Source: Gremmenia infestans
Taxonomy: Eukaryota > Ascomycota > Leotiomycetes > Helotiales > Hamatocanthoscyphaceae
Assembly (NCBI GenBank): GCA_032629725.1
Contig: JAFEVB010000007.1
Location: forward strand, 1,178,001-1,242,000
DNA: 64,000 nucleotides
Direction of reading: 5' to 3'
Positions 24,921 to 35,938 of the stretch are shown one piece after another; within the stretch, counting starts at the first letter, position 1, and each line of letters opens with the position of its first letter. Both the position numbers and the translations under genes were made by a program. The notes below the pieces were generated by a model. It saw nothing but the letters and a program-made list of their open reading frames with translations. It was not told the origin of the DNA and did no database searches.

Positions 24921-25832
24921 ATGGTATACAGTTATGATACTGGAATAACCTCAATACATCCATATCAATTCTCGCTTCCGCCCCTCGGGCCTGTTACTAG
25001 AATCATGGATCATTCATATCATCCAGATAGCAAATCTGCTACTGGAATCATAGATCACTCACGTTATCCAGATAGCGAGCGTCTACAGGTGGCAGACCCT
25101 GAGAGGCCACTGCCCGCCCTACCACAGGTTTCTGCTTCACCGGAGAAAGAAAGTACTCATACGAATGGACCCGACGACGAGAAAGAATTCACCCCAGGAA
25201 TAGTTGAATGGTTTTCTCGCTCCAAGCGAGCGTCGGCGTCGACAAAGACCTCGACTTCGACACCCCCACAGCAACCAACTAGAGAAGTGAGGATTTGTGG
25301 TTTACGGAGACGGATTTTTTGGATAATGCTAGGCATCTCATGTCTACTCGTCATTACTACTGCTCTTGCAACTGGAATTGGTATTCTAGCAGCAAAACTA
25401 TCTAATCGCAATTCGTAAGTAGTTCAGGCATTCATTTCTCCGCACCAATTCTAACCCTCCTTCAACAGCGCCGCATCTTCAAATCGGGCTGCTTCGGATG
25501 TATCTTCACCGGCAACATCAACCTCGTCGAAACCCTCCTGGCAGACAACACTATACCAACAGTCCATATCAACCATCTCAGCCTCGCCGTCAGCTTCATC
25601 CTTATCCTCAACACCCTGTAACGCCACAAGCTCTATGTCGGCTTGCGACCAGGGCGATTGTTCTGGTATGAATGACCAGGATAGCAAGTATGGGAAGTGT
25701 ACTGCGGGGAGATATGATGGCTGTCCTTGTTTGAGTCTTTGTGGGCCGGTACTAGGTCCTTGTAATAACTGTGGTGGTGTGAGTGGAACATGTCAAGATG
25801 CTCCTTTTAAAGGGTGTGGTTGTACTTATTAA
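24921..25832 (+). CDS. Single-pass membrane protein with Cys-rich extracellular C-terminus
   Basis: Exons 24921-25414 and 25469-25832 give 285 residues. The cytoplasmic N-terminus (about 130 residues) is followed by a membrane helix at 132-159 (IFWIMLGISCLLVITTALAT), preceded by Arg-Arg-Arg, so the C-terminus is probably outside. The outer part has a Ser/Thr-rich stalk, then a compact region with about 14 cysteines (ACDQGDCSGMND ... GCPCLSLCGPVLGPCNNCGG ... GCGCTY). No signal peptide. The N-terminus contains an imperfect duplication (IMDHSYHPDS / IIDHSRYPDS); a start at the second ATG (25005) is also possible. Function unknown; surface protein by layout. Confidence 0.7.
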
Positions 25833-28648
25833 AGTTGTTATTTTCCAAGCTCGATGGGTTAACGGGGTTCTTCAACATTGTTTTTTGCGGGGCTGTCGAG
25901 TCTTTGAGGGGTTCTCGTCTGAACAATACAATATAATATGTATGATTCACTGTTTTCCTCAGCATTGCATTGTGGTAATTTTCTTTCGAAATGGTTCGAT
26001 CTCCCCCACAACCATTATTTACAAGTTTACTTGGCTCTTTCAGCCAACTTCCTTGATTCAACCCGCCTTGTAAGTGAGTATCATTATCTTCATTTCCATT
26101 CTTCAATTTCTCTCTGTATTGCTCCAGGATTCCTCGCCCTCGGTCATTGATCCATGTCTTCGTCGGTTGCGTCCCTGGTGGTAGCTTTTCCACCCTATAC
26201 AACTAATGTTCCTACATGGTATACCTTCGAGGATATAGCAATCGCCGGTGTCTTGACATCCCTTCATACTCATGTTTACTGGTCCCCTTCACGTGATCAT
26301 ACGTCGATTTCAAACATTGTTCGTACTTAAGCTTGCTTCAAGGGAACTTGCTCTTAGGGTTCACCACAGGACCCAATAACCCATGGGTACCCGCCCATGG
26401 TGCGGGTCCTCAGGAATTCTTAGACCCATAGGGACCCAGGGGGGACCTATAGGAAATATCACATGATTTACTGATAATAATATAATAATTATTAAAAATT
26501 AAGAATCATAAGCTAGCTAGTAGTATATGCTAGCTTGTAATACAAATAACCTTAAATTAAAAATACCTCTTGATTTTTATTAATTTTTATATTAATATTA
26601 GTAAATCATGTGATATTTCCTATACGTCCCCATGGCTTGGGTCCGGGTCCAATTTAGGACCCATGGGGACCCATGGTAAACCCTACTTGCTCTGGATACC
26701 AAATTAATCACTTCCAAGTGACATCTCGACCCAATCACCAAGGATCAATCCATAGTTTCCATATTCCGAGCAAGAAAAGATGGGCCGAATGGTTGCTTTC
26801 CAAAATAATGGCATTGTATGCGGTGCAGAGGATCTTGCTGGTCCCGAAATTGTGAATATTGACTGTTGAACCAAAACCTCTCTTACTTGCTGGGCTTTCC
26901 GTTTTCTGATCCCATACAGTCATACACATTCCTACACTCCATTCCATATTATAATGCCAAGAAGAGGGGATGTCGTTTGAACCGGGACCAAGAAAACATC
27001 CACCAATTCCCCTCCCTCCACAGCACAGGTGACCACTTCGCAAAGCGGAAGGCCAGGTCGTCTTCTGTAAGCTCATTTGCTTCACAGCAATCAATAAGCC
27101 GAAAACATTGATTTCCCTATCGATCAATACGTCGAATTTAATTGCAAGGGAACTTTTGAGCAGCTTCGTGAGTGCAATCCCGAGTAGGAGATTGTTCAGG
27201 ATATTAGATTGCTACAATGATCGAGGAAAGTACTCGATTTGAGATTCTATAACGCTATGGAGAAATTTACCAATCGCCTAGTGAAGAGGAAGAAATTCGG
27301 CTTGTTGATACGAGGAGTTGGGAAGAAATAACTTGAAGATATTCAGACGAACGTTAGCAGACAGAAGGTGATAGGCATCAATTAGCAGGAGCTCCTGATC
27401 CTGTTATATATAATTGCCACTTGCAGGAAATGTACATTCCAGGTATTCTTCAATTGCATGTAAAGCAGTCTCTATATCTCTAGCTGTATCTTTAGAGTTT
27501 CGATCCCTTTTTTTTTACCGGGACAAGTCCGTTTAGATTCGAAGTGTTGCAGTATGAGGTGTTCGCCGTTCAAATTCCACAGAATTGCGATATCTTGATC
27601 CGATGCAAAAGATCTACAGGTTTCACATGCATGTTGATGACCCTGGATTTCATTATTGTGTCATCGCCAAAAAATTAATACGTTTAGTTTTTCAGGGCGA
27701 AAGCTGATAATCTGTTCTTGGGGGCGAGAAAATACACTATCCTACTTTAGGTAACCCGAGGTTTCTACCCTCCTTAAATGTCACATCACGTAAAATCTCC
27801 TGCGCACGTGGGATCCCAATTGACTGAATGGCTACGCCCATACGGAAGTACCTAATTTGGTAAGTCCCGTAAAACTGACCTGACTCACACGGCGACGGTA
27901 CGGTGGGGTTCTTCTTACGGTCCCACTAAGCCCTAGCCGCAGTGATATCATTTGCCTACCTCCGAAGTCCCTTTGCGTTTACGGTGGGGAAACCCACAAT
28001 TTAACATTTCCGGAGTATTACGGAGTACAGGACGAAGGGGTACGGAGGGGTACGGAGGGGTGGAGTAGTCTAGATCGTGATGCGATATTTTGCCTTACTC
28101 AATATGTTACTAAGCAATCAGGTCGTCGGACTTAAAATCAAGTATTTCTCCAATAGTTCGGACTTGGCCCAAATAATGGTATACAAGAAGACTTAAATGC
28201 GTAGAAGCGGTGATATGCACCTAGCGCATACTACCCTCGCTGGGGTTCACCATGCAGTTCTTCTCTAATGTATCCACTCCTCCAGGGGAACGATTAGGAA
28301 GACATTTTTCATTGATCATAAGCATGGCAAAATGATGGCATTGAACGAGATAAAGGTCTTCCCTGCTCAACGCTCCACAATGACATACTAGAATTACGAA
28401 TATATCCTACAAGAATTGAAAAGCTCGGGAAAGCTCGGAGGGCTCGGATTTGGTGAGAGTATAACTATAACTATAACTATATTGTAAACCCATGTACGAT
28501 CTCCTGAAAATATTAAGTTTCTGAACTGGAATAGTATACCCCGCAAACAAACAAACAAACAAACAAAATAATCTTTCAGTATTACCCAACTTTCTCAATC
28601 AGATTAGATATAATATACTAACTACTGAATAGTACTAAAGTAGTAATC
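25833..28648. other. Gene-poor region with one transposon
   Basis: Apart from the inverted-repeat element at 26355-26684 I see no intact gene. A short Trp-rich minus-strand frame at 26949-27115 looks like a coding remnant. Another TACGGAGTA lies at 28019-28027 beside TACGGAGGGG repeats, and a (CAAA)n run at about 28546-28567 precedes the next gene. Confidence 0.5.
26355..26684. mobile_element. Non-autonomous inverted-repeat transposon (MITE), copy 1
   Basis: A 330-bp element with terminal inverted repeats beginning TAGGGTTCACCA at the left and (complement) AGGGTTTACCATGGG at the right. It is flanked by identical 9-bp direct repeats ACTTGCTCT (26346-26354 and 26685-26693), the expected target-site duplication. 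The interior is AT-rich and nearly palindromic: GGAAATATCACATGATTTAC on the left recurs inverted near the right end, so the whole element can fold as a hairpin. It has no coding capacity. A 9-bp duplication and long inverted repeats suggest a Mutator-like origin. It shares both ends with the copy at 36881-37450. Confidence 0.85.
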
Positions 28649-30031
28649 ATGTCACGTAACTACCATTCTCTCAGTCCTGCAACAGGAAAATTGCACAAGG
28701 AGTTCCCAGAAATTTCCAACGAAGAAGCCCTCCATGCTCTTGACACCGCACATAACTGCTACGAGCAAGACTGGCGGTTCCGCCCCGTATCAGAGCGAGC
28801 ACGCATCGTAGCCGGTGCAGCCAAGCTCATGCGCGCGCAAATCGACTCGCTGGCCAACCTAGCCACACTCGAAATGGGAAAGTTGATCGACTCGTCAAAG
28901 GACGAGATCGAGCTGTCTGCCTCAATTCTAGAATACTACGCCGAGCACGCGGCCGACTTCCTCAAGCCAACAGCCATCCCTGAACACCCAGGCGCGGTCA
29001 TGCACACACAGCCCACCGGCGTCATCTTGGCCATCGAGCCGTGGAATTTTCCCTACTACCAGCTTGCGCGTGTGGCCGGGCCGCAGATAATGGCAGGGAA
29101 TGTAGTAATTGTGAAAGATGCGCGCAATATACCACAGTGCACAGAGGCTTTTGCCCGCCTCTTCAAAGACGCGGGCGCGCCTGAAGGCGTCTACACCAAT
29201 CTCCTCTGTAGCTTCGATGCTGTCAACACCTTTATTGACGACTTTCGAGTTCGTGGCATCACGTTGACGGGGAGCGAGACATCCGGCGCAGAGGTTGCTG
29301 AGCGGGCAGGTCGGAACCTGAAGAAGGTTGTTCTTGAACTTGGTGGCAGCGACCCATTCATCGTGCTCGAAGATGCGGATCTGGAAAAAGCCGTGGCCGA
29401 CGGCGTTTCGGGTCGATTATCGGTCATGGGACAAGAGTGTACGGCATCCAAGCGCTTTATCATTGTTGGTAAGGAACGTAGCCGTCTCTTCCAGCAAGGT
29501 ATGGAGAAAGCTTTCAGCGCCCTTAAGCTTGGCGATCCAGCTGACAGCGCAACGTCTCTGGGTCCGCTGTCCTCGGAAAAGGCTGTGACGGGTCTCCTCA
29601 AACAGATTGAGACTGCGAAGGAACATGGCGCGAAGGTCGTTGCCGGGGGAAAGCGTATCGATCGTCCTGGGTTCTACCTGGAGCCTACAATCGTCACCGA
29701 CATAACGCCATCAAATCCTCTGTTCCATGAAGAGACATTTGGCCCTGTAGTCTCTCTGTATACCGTCTCTACCGAAGAAGAGGCCATCAAGATTGCCAAC
29801 GCGACAAAGTTTGGGCTAGGCGCGTCCATTTACTGCAGAGATGAGAAACATGCACAGGAAGTAGCCCTCAAGATCGATAGCGGAATGGTATATATTAACT
29901 CACCAGCGCATGAGAACTTTGCCCCCGAGTTGCCGTTTGGAGGGGTCAAGAACTCGGGGTTTGGGCGTGAGCTTGGAGAGCTAGGGTTTGGCGAGTTTGT
30001 AAATCGGAAATTGATTACAAGTACGCAATGA
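28649..30031 (+). CDS. NAD(P)-dependent succinate-semialdehyde dehydrogenase-like aldehyde dehydrogenase, bacterial type
   Basis: A 460-residue intronless frame from ATG 28649. The aldehyde dehydrogenase core is complete: PWNFP with Asn133, VVLELGGSDPFIVL with the general base Glu230, MGQECTASKRF with the nucleophile Cys264, and EETFGPV and FGGVKNSGFGREL near the C-terminus. Length and signature match the short Sad/YneI-type succinate-semialdehyde dehydrogenases of bacteria, which oxidise succinate semialdehyde to succinate, better than the longer mitochondrial fungal enzyme of the GABA shunt. The third residue of GQxC is Glu rather than the common Val or Ile. Lack of introns and higher GC than the flanks fit horizontal transfer, but this is inference. 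Substrate not certain. Confidence 0.85.
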   Translation: MSRNYHSLSPATGKLHKEFPEISNEEALHALDTAHNCYEQDWRFRPVSERARIVAGAAKLMRAQIDSLANLATLEMGKLIDSSKDEIELSASILEYYAEHAADFLKPTAIPEHPGAVMHTQPTGVILAIEPWNFPYYQLARVAGPQIMAGNVVIVKDARNIPQCTEAFARLFKDAGAPEGVYTNLLCSFDAVNTFIDDFRVRGITLTGSETSGAEVAERAGRNLKKVVLELGGSDPFIVLEDADLEKAVADGVSGRLSVMGQECTASKRFIIVGKERSRLFQQGMEKAFSALKLGDPADSATSLGPLSSEKAVTGLLKQIETAKEHGAKVVAGGKRIDRPGFYLEPTIVTDITPSNPLFHEETFGPVVSLYTVSTEEEAIKIANATKFGLGASIYCRDEKHAQEVALKIDSGMVYINSPAHENFAPELPFGGVKNSGFGRELGELGFGEFVNRKLITSTQ

Positions 30032-30222
30032 GGTATCTTAGAATAGAATAGAATAGATAATAAGGTTATATTATTGTATTAGTCTTGTTGGTAACCCAGG
30101 CTCAATTACTGCATATTAGATGTTGGATCTGCCGTGAAGAGGGAGAGGTTATGACTCATCGCTTAGTCATACGCTCCAAGTCACATGACGGCTGATTATT
30201 GTTTGTTTTGCGGTATAAGATG

Positions 30223-30739
30223 TGTTCCGGTTCATTCGTGAATATAAGCGATTCATGAATCTCCTAGTTCATTCATGAATATTAGCGCATTCACGAGTAA
30301 CCTAGTTTATTCATGAATCTTAGTACAAATTCACGTATACCCTACTTAAAATTAAGGATATATTCTACTACTCTAATAGTAAAGAGCTTCTTATTTTTAT
30401 TATTATCTAAATAGGTTATTATAGATTTTATATAAATAGTAATCACCTTAACTAAGCTGCATTAATTTTTCTAAAAGAGAAATAAAAGCAATTCTAGAGG
30501 TGGTATTATATAGTATTATATTATAAATAATAGGAAGAGAGAAGAGTTTTTTGGTGTAGGATCGCCTGCAAAGTCGACTCTTGCTTACTTTAGTTTAGTG
30601 TAGATTCACAAGTAAACTGGATTTACGAGTAAACTAGTTTATTCATGAATCTTAGCGTGGATTCACGAATGAACTAGCCAGATTCATGAATGAACTAGGA
30701 TATTCATGAATCTGTTAGATTCACGAATGAACCGGAACA
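30223..30739. mobile_element. Inverted-repeat element with 21-bp perfect ends
   Basis: The terminal 21 bases at 30223-30243 (TGTTCCGGTTCATTCGTGAA + T) are perfectly inverted at 30719-30739. Inside both ends are several ATTCATGAAT and ATTCACGA palindromic units (subterminal repeats). The middle is AT-rich with no coding frame. The same 4 bases (GATG) flank both sides (30219-30222 and 30740-30743), a possible short target duplication. This is a second, unrelated MITE-like family, only 190 bp downstream of the aldehyde dehydrogenase gene. Confidence 0.75.
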
Positions 30740-30935
30740 GATGATCAGCTTATCACCCAACTTCCACCTTACTGTTTGGTTTCACGTACGAAAGTAAACT
30801 GTCATGTTACTAAAGACTCGTCCTAAAATACCATGGCAAATACCTAGGCTACGACTGCGTTTCTCAACTCCAACAACCTATAGATTTCTCGCGATTTAAG
30901 GAGACAGAAATATACTACATTTATTCAACCTAGTA

Positions 30936-31021
30936 CTACTTACTCGGAAGTGGCTCCTTGAATGGGGGCTTTGGCGTCTCGCCTTTGTACTCGATGATCT
31001 TCCTTTCCTGTTCAGACACAT
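30936..31021 (-). pseudogene. Possible orphan last exon
   Basis: After a good acceptor (TATTATAG, minus strand) a short frame encodes VSEQERKIIEYKGETPKPPF and ends KEPLPSK at a TAG (30936-30938). The composition looks like a genuine protein tail, but no upstream exon could be found before 31.3 kb, so it may be the remnant of a lost gene. Not recognised. Confidence 0.25.
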
Positions 31022-31340
31022 CTATAATAATCAATTAGAAGAGTTTCTAGGACTCTAGAAAGGTCAAATATAAACAAATATAGATATTCTTTTCTATAGT
31101 AGCAAGCTGACAAGAATAATAACCTTAAATCGCCAAGAAGCCCCTTTTCGTAGGGCTAAGGCGCTAAGGCGGGAAGCGATAGCTAGGGCGGACGCTATTT
31201 AGCCGTGTATCGGATCTGCGTAACGATGCTATTATCAGCTTGATTCGGATCACTAATAAATAAAAGGTTATAACGAAGCTGCCCTACTAGTCCGTGGATT
31301 CAAAGGCTTGGAAAGGGCTGTCTCTTGGAATGTCGTTGCG

Positions 31341-33617
31341 ATGAGTCCCAACATCTTTGACTGCATCCTTTGCGGGTATCCAATCTACAATTACCTGACG
31401 ACATCAGGCCCTGAGTATTGGCTAAGGGAGTTTCGAACAAGTAAGTATGCAGCGAGTGATCCGAAAGACTCTCTTCTAATTCAACCAGTCTATTCTGACC
31501 CATCAGGAACATTCCTGTCTGGTGTTGGTTGTCAGAAGGACCCTGAGGCAAGTACATGGATCGCACCATCTGAGCCTGCAATGCGATGGGACGACGACGA
31601 TTATCATTTTCCGGCGTCAGATGAGCTCCCAGTTATGCGATTACGTCCCATTAATGGCTGCCATGGTTTCATACTTCATGACGCGTGCTGGAACCTTCTG
31701 CAGAGAGCCTTTCAGCCTAGCGAAATTCCTCTTGAGCGGTTGGTCGAGGTCTGCGAATCATTGCCATTCCCGCTTCGAGGAAATAGCGTCTCTTGGGGTC
31801 ATGATTACGGAGGTCTCCACTTCCTCGACGATCTGAACTACTATCCCTGGGATGATCGTCTTTTAGAGGAATGCCACAACGAAAAACTGCGTTTCTACGC
31901 AAAAAGCGACCCGTACAACGTTCCGGAGATCCCTACATTACTTGCGACACGTCTAGAACACCCAATAGAACTATCACTAAATACTAAACCGAATAACTGC
32001 TTTTCAAAGCTTCCTTGGGAGATTCTCGAGGCCATAGCCGTCAAGTTGCCTACTGATGATGCCCTGGGTCTGCGCTGCGTTTCACAAGCTTTCCTGCCAC
32101 TCTTGTCTAGTGTCACCTTTTGGGCGTCTAGATTTCAAGCCAGTGCTGACCGGAGCTTTGTATTTGAGACGCGGGACAGTCGGAACGTTACGGATTGGAT
32201 GAGCTTGTATCGACTTACTGGTCGTACTCATGGCCCATCTGGACTACAAAATCGAAAGAGAATCTGGGACTTGGTCAGACCACTTAAAGATATTGCCAGC
32301 CTACGCCTTGCGAACGGTATAAAACCGACAAGTTTAGATGAAGAATTTGCCTGCCTCAGATGGAGCAAGGTGGCAGGAGATGTAATAGACGACGTAGCTT
32401 ACGTCCCAAGCAACTTCAACGAAGGCTGCCGAATCTTTGGTACCCACGTGGCACATATACCTAGAGACCTCTTAAAGATTGCCTTTTCAATCAGCCACCT
32501 TGAAAATGTCACCTATATTGCAGGTGTACGTCTGATCACTGAAAGAGGTCCTGATATATGTCTTGGGTTTATATCTAAATACAATGAAGTTGTTAAGGAA
32601 GCTACAGCAATAAGAGGGTTTATCCTAGCGGTGGGCTCAAGAGGCATCCATGCCCTGCAAGTTGTCAGTCAAGACGCAAGCCTGTCGGAGTGGGTTGGGT
32701 GCCCAAACAAATCGCCTATAACAGAGCGCCTCGCCCATTTCAATTTTATCGCTGGCTTAGAAGTGAGCTTTGATGTTAGTGTATAATCCTGTTGATTGTA
32801 TATTCTTCCGCTAGTACTTACGCAACCATATAGGGATATAAAATAGTCAGTTTTGGACTTCTAGAGGAAGCCTCGCCTTCTATCATACCGCCAAACGAGC
32901 AGGGATCGTCATCTGGGAAAGCAGCCTTATGGTACCCTACAGTGCCTGGGCCCAAGTTATTCCTGAACGAAGCGTCATTTACGGGTGAAAATCCATCTAG
33001 TACTGGATACCGACCCGTATTCTGGATCCATTTCGGCGGCCCTGGTGGCAGCTACCTCGAAAGCGTAACCGGTGTCTCTATCTACTACAGCAGAAAGGGT
33101 TTATACTGTCTGGAGTTTCATTACGACGCCACTTGTGACCTCGCTGGGGCATTTAGGCTTGGTCGTTGCGCATCTACCGATCTGAAGATTCGACATTTTC
33201 CAATTGATGGCGCTAGCGGTGAAATGATTGAATCTGTAGAGGTCACCCTTGTCCGGTATAGCACAGGAAAGACCTATAATTTCTTGAAGCATGGGAAAAT
33301 AGATTCTGTCAAGGTGAGTTACTCCTCTCTTCAGAGTGTGATGTGGTAGTGTCGTTGTCTACTTGCTCACATAGTACGTCAAAGATGACGACTAATCGCC
33401 AACGATCCGTCCATGTTGGCGCCTCATCAGATGATGCTATTTCGAAACCTTTAGTGATTGGAGCTGGAACTACCCTAACAGGGCTTTATGCAACCCAGGT
33501 AGGTAAAGAGCCTACCGCCAAAAATGACTTTTGCCTGACAAAAGACGGAAGCATTTGGAGTATGGTCTTATTAGTTTAGGTGTAATTTCAGAAACCGTCG
33601 GAAGACGTGATAGTTAG
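31341..33617 (+). CDS. F-box protein
   Basis: Exons 31341-32762, 32834-33313, 33385-33498 and 33552-33617 give about 693 residues. An F-box lies at about 220-265 (CFSKLPWEILEAIAVKLPTD, then RCVSQAFLPLL), the motif that binds Skp1 in SCF ubiquitin ligases. A CxxC pair (DCILCGYPIYN) is near the N-terminus. The C-terminal half (FGGPGGSYLESVTGVSIYY ... GTTLTGLYATQ ... YGLISLGVISE) resembles a domain found after the F-box in many fungal proteins and thought to recognise targets. The last two introns are small; the acceptor before ATG 33385 and that at 33551 were chosen because they alone keep the conserved frame. Target unknown. Confidence 0.75.
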
Positions 33618-33849
33618 ATGAGTGAGGATTTACTTGTTTTTGAGTCTAACATCCACCTACACTAAACTTCCTTCCTTATATTTGACTCGGCCTCAACAAT
33701 TCTTTAGGCTCAAGCAAACCCAGTGTTGTCACCTTCAGCACTACACTAATACAATCTGGCAACCGCTTCCCCCTTCTAATTATTAGTAGGAAGATGTGAT
33801 TCATCTACGAACAGACCATCCCATACCTCTTCCCCAACATTTCCACACC

Positions 33850-34881
33850 TCACAGCTGAAAATAGCTCGTAAAATTCGTCGGCCCTGGGCCCGACATCAC
33901 ACCACCACCAGCGATATAAACCCTGTTACCAATGGCAACTCCAGCCGTCTCATGCCTTGGCACATCCATACCCAAATAATCCGTCCAACTATCCGTCACT
34001 GTATCATACGCTTGACTCTGCGGAAACACACCCGTTTTAGTAACCTGATCCCCTTCTCCCCCAAAAGTAAAGATCGGCTGTCCAATAACACCAGAAGAAC
34101 ACCCCGCGCGCGCCGTCGGCATACTCGCTAGCCCAGTCCTCCAGTATCTCCTGTCAAAATCGTAGGAGAAAACCGTATCTTTTGTGTTGTTCTGCTCGTA
34201 AGCTCGACGACCCAAGACGTAAAGCTTTTAGCCGACAAAACCAATACCAGCGTGATCTCTCGGCTCCGGCATATCTGGCAAGAAAGAGAACTGCTTGGTT
34301 ATGACATTGTAGGATGTGAAGAGAGAGCTCGTGCCCTCGGCGCCAATGACGAGGCTGAGGTTCGTCTGGCCGCCTGCAAGATATATAGTTGAGCCTCTGA
34401 CAGCAATCGCAGCACTGCCGATTTCACGACCTGCTGGCAGGTCACAGATTTTTGTCCAGTTATTGACCGTGGGATCGTATTCGAAAGACGCTCTTGTTGC
34501 GTTCCAGAGAAAGGCGTCGTTTGTAGTGGTTAGACCGCCGAGAACGTAGATTTTGCCGTTCACTACTGCGGAGTTCGCATGATTGAGTGGCATGGGCAAG
34601 TCAGCAAGGATGGTCCAGGTATCGCTTGAGATGGTGTATTTTTGTGCTGTGGTGACAGTTGGATAGCCGCCGTTGGTAAGTGGATAGGTTCCTCCCAGAA
34701 TGTAGATGGTGTCGTTGTCGAATTTGACACTGGAGTGTTCTTGCCGTGGCTCTATGGCTATTGGAGCCACCGCTATCCATGATCCAGCTGTAATGGTGGA
34801 GTTATGTAGAGGTTTGGTTGCGGTACTGGAAACTAGTCCTGTGAGAAGGAAGATGGGGGATAGAGTGTGGAAAAGAAGCAT
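33850..34881 (-). pseudogene. Secreted kelch-repeat protein gene with an in-frame stop
   Basis: One continuous minus-strand frame of about 343 codons from ATG 34881 is interrupted by a single TAA at 34228-34230. It encodes a signal peptide (MLLFHTLSPIFLLTGLVSST) and kelch repeats with GG pairs and spaced Tyr/Trp residues: DTIYILGGTYP, GKIYVLGGLTT, STIYLAGGQTN, then after the stop KLYVLGRRAYEQ, QPIFTFGGEGD and NRVYIAGGGV. The stop sits exactly where a Gly-Asn/Asp-Lys turn is expected, and reading continues in the same frame, so it is a nonsense mutation or a base error, not an intron. Kelch propellers bind proteins or sugars; some are galactose-oxidase relatives, but no oxidase residues are visible. 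Confidence 0.7.
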
Positions 34882-35938
34882 GGTAGGATTGTATGAGGGT
34901 ATGCGGTAGTATACGGTGAGAGAAAAGTGGTTGAGAAGGCCATTGATTCAAGGGGGGTGAAGTGGTATAAGTACTGTAGACCAGGATATTCAGGACAGTG
35001 GGCCCAATTGGTCTATGTAGTCGGAATGTCATATTGTTCAGCATATCCCAGATCCCCAGTGACGAACGCAAATGAAATATAGCCTGGTTCAAGGTTCCTG
35101 TACGCAATACCTGTACTCTGAGATGAAAACATGCCAAATTTGGACTAGGGCCAATTGGAAGACGTATTTCTGGCACCTCTTCAACCTATTATACAGGCCT
35201 GTAGCTTGTATAATAATAAGCTAATCAATGTTACATGTGCTCCTTGCCTTGCACAACCGAAGACGAATTCTTCTGACTCTCGAGGTCCTTCCGGGTTCAA
35301 ATGATATCTCCATGCTGCCACGTATCGCCTCCCATTTCTCACGAAAACTGAATCCGTGAATTCCGCGGTATTAAATGGAGATACTGGAAAATCAACCACA
35401 TGCCCTTTTTAAATGTAGAAAGTTTGCTCTGAACGACACGTTTAAACCTTGTCTGACGCGAATTATGAAGGCAGTGCAGAACAAGCCGAAAAGCTGAACC
35501 CAAGGCGGAGTATGTTGACATGCACTTACTCGTCGAAGTAATATCGTTTAGCTCCCTTCCCCTGGCTCTAAGCGATTAACACCGCGATGTCCGCTGCGTA
35601 ACTCCTAGATCATCAAAGATGAGCAGTATAGATCTGATGAATGTCGGGAGGCGCTGCACATGGAAATTATATGCCGCGCAACATCTAGGAAGCTTTGACA
35701 AATTGTCGTCGCTACTATAGAAATGCGTTCTTCGGGCCTAGTCAATACGCCGAGTACCGAGACCTGGAATATATGAAGTTGTCGCTGACCGAAAGGTGGC
35801 GCTAAGCCTGTTGCGGATATAAAACACTCCATTTATAGTCTTTTTTTAACAAATAATACAACAGATCTAAACTCAAGAAGTACGAATCATTATAGCAGAA
35901 GATGTACTACCCGGCGATAGCGATGTTGGCAACTATAG
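34882..35938. other. Intergenic
   Basis: Upstream of the kelch gene. No protein-like frame, repeat or RNA gene recognised. Confidence 0.5.
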
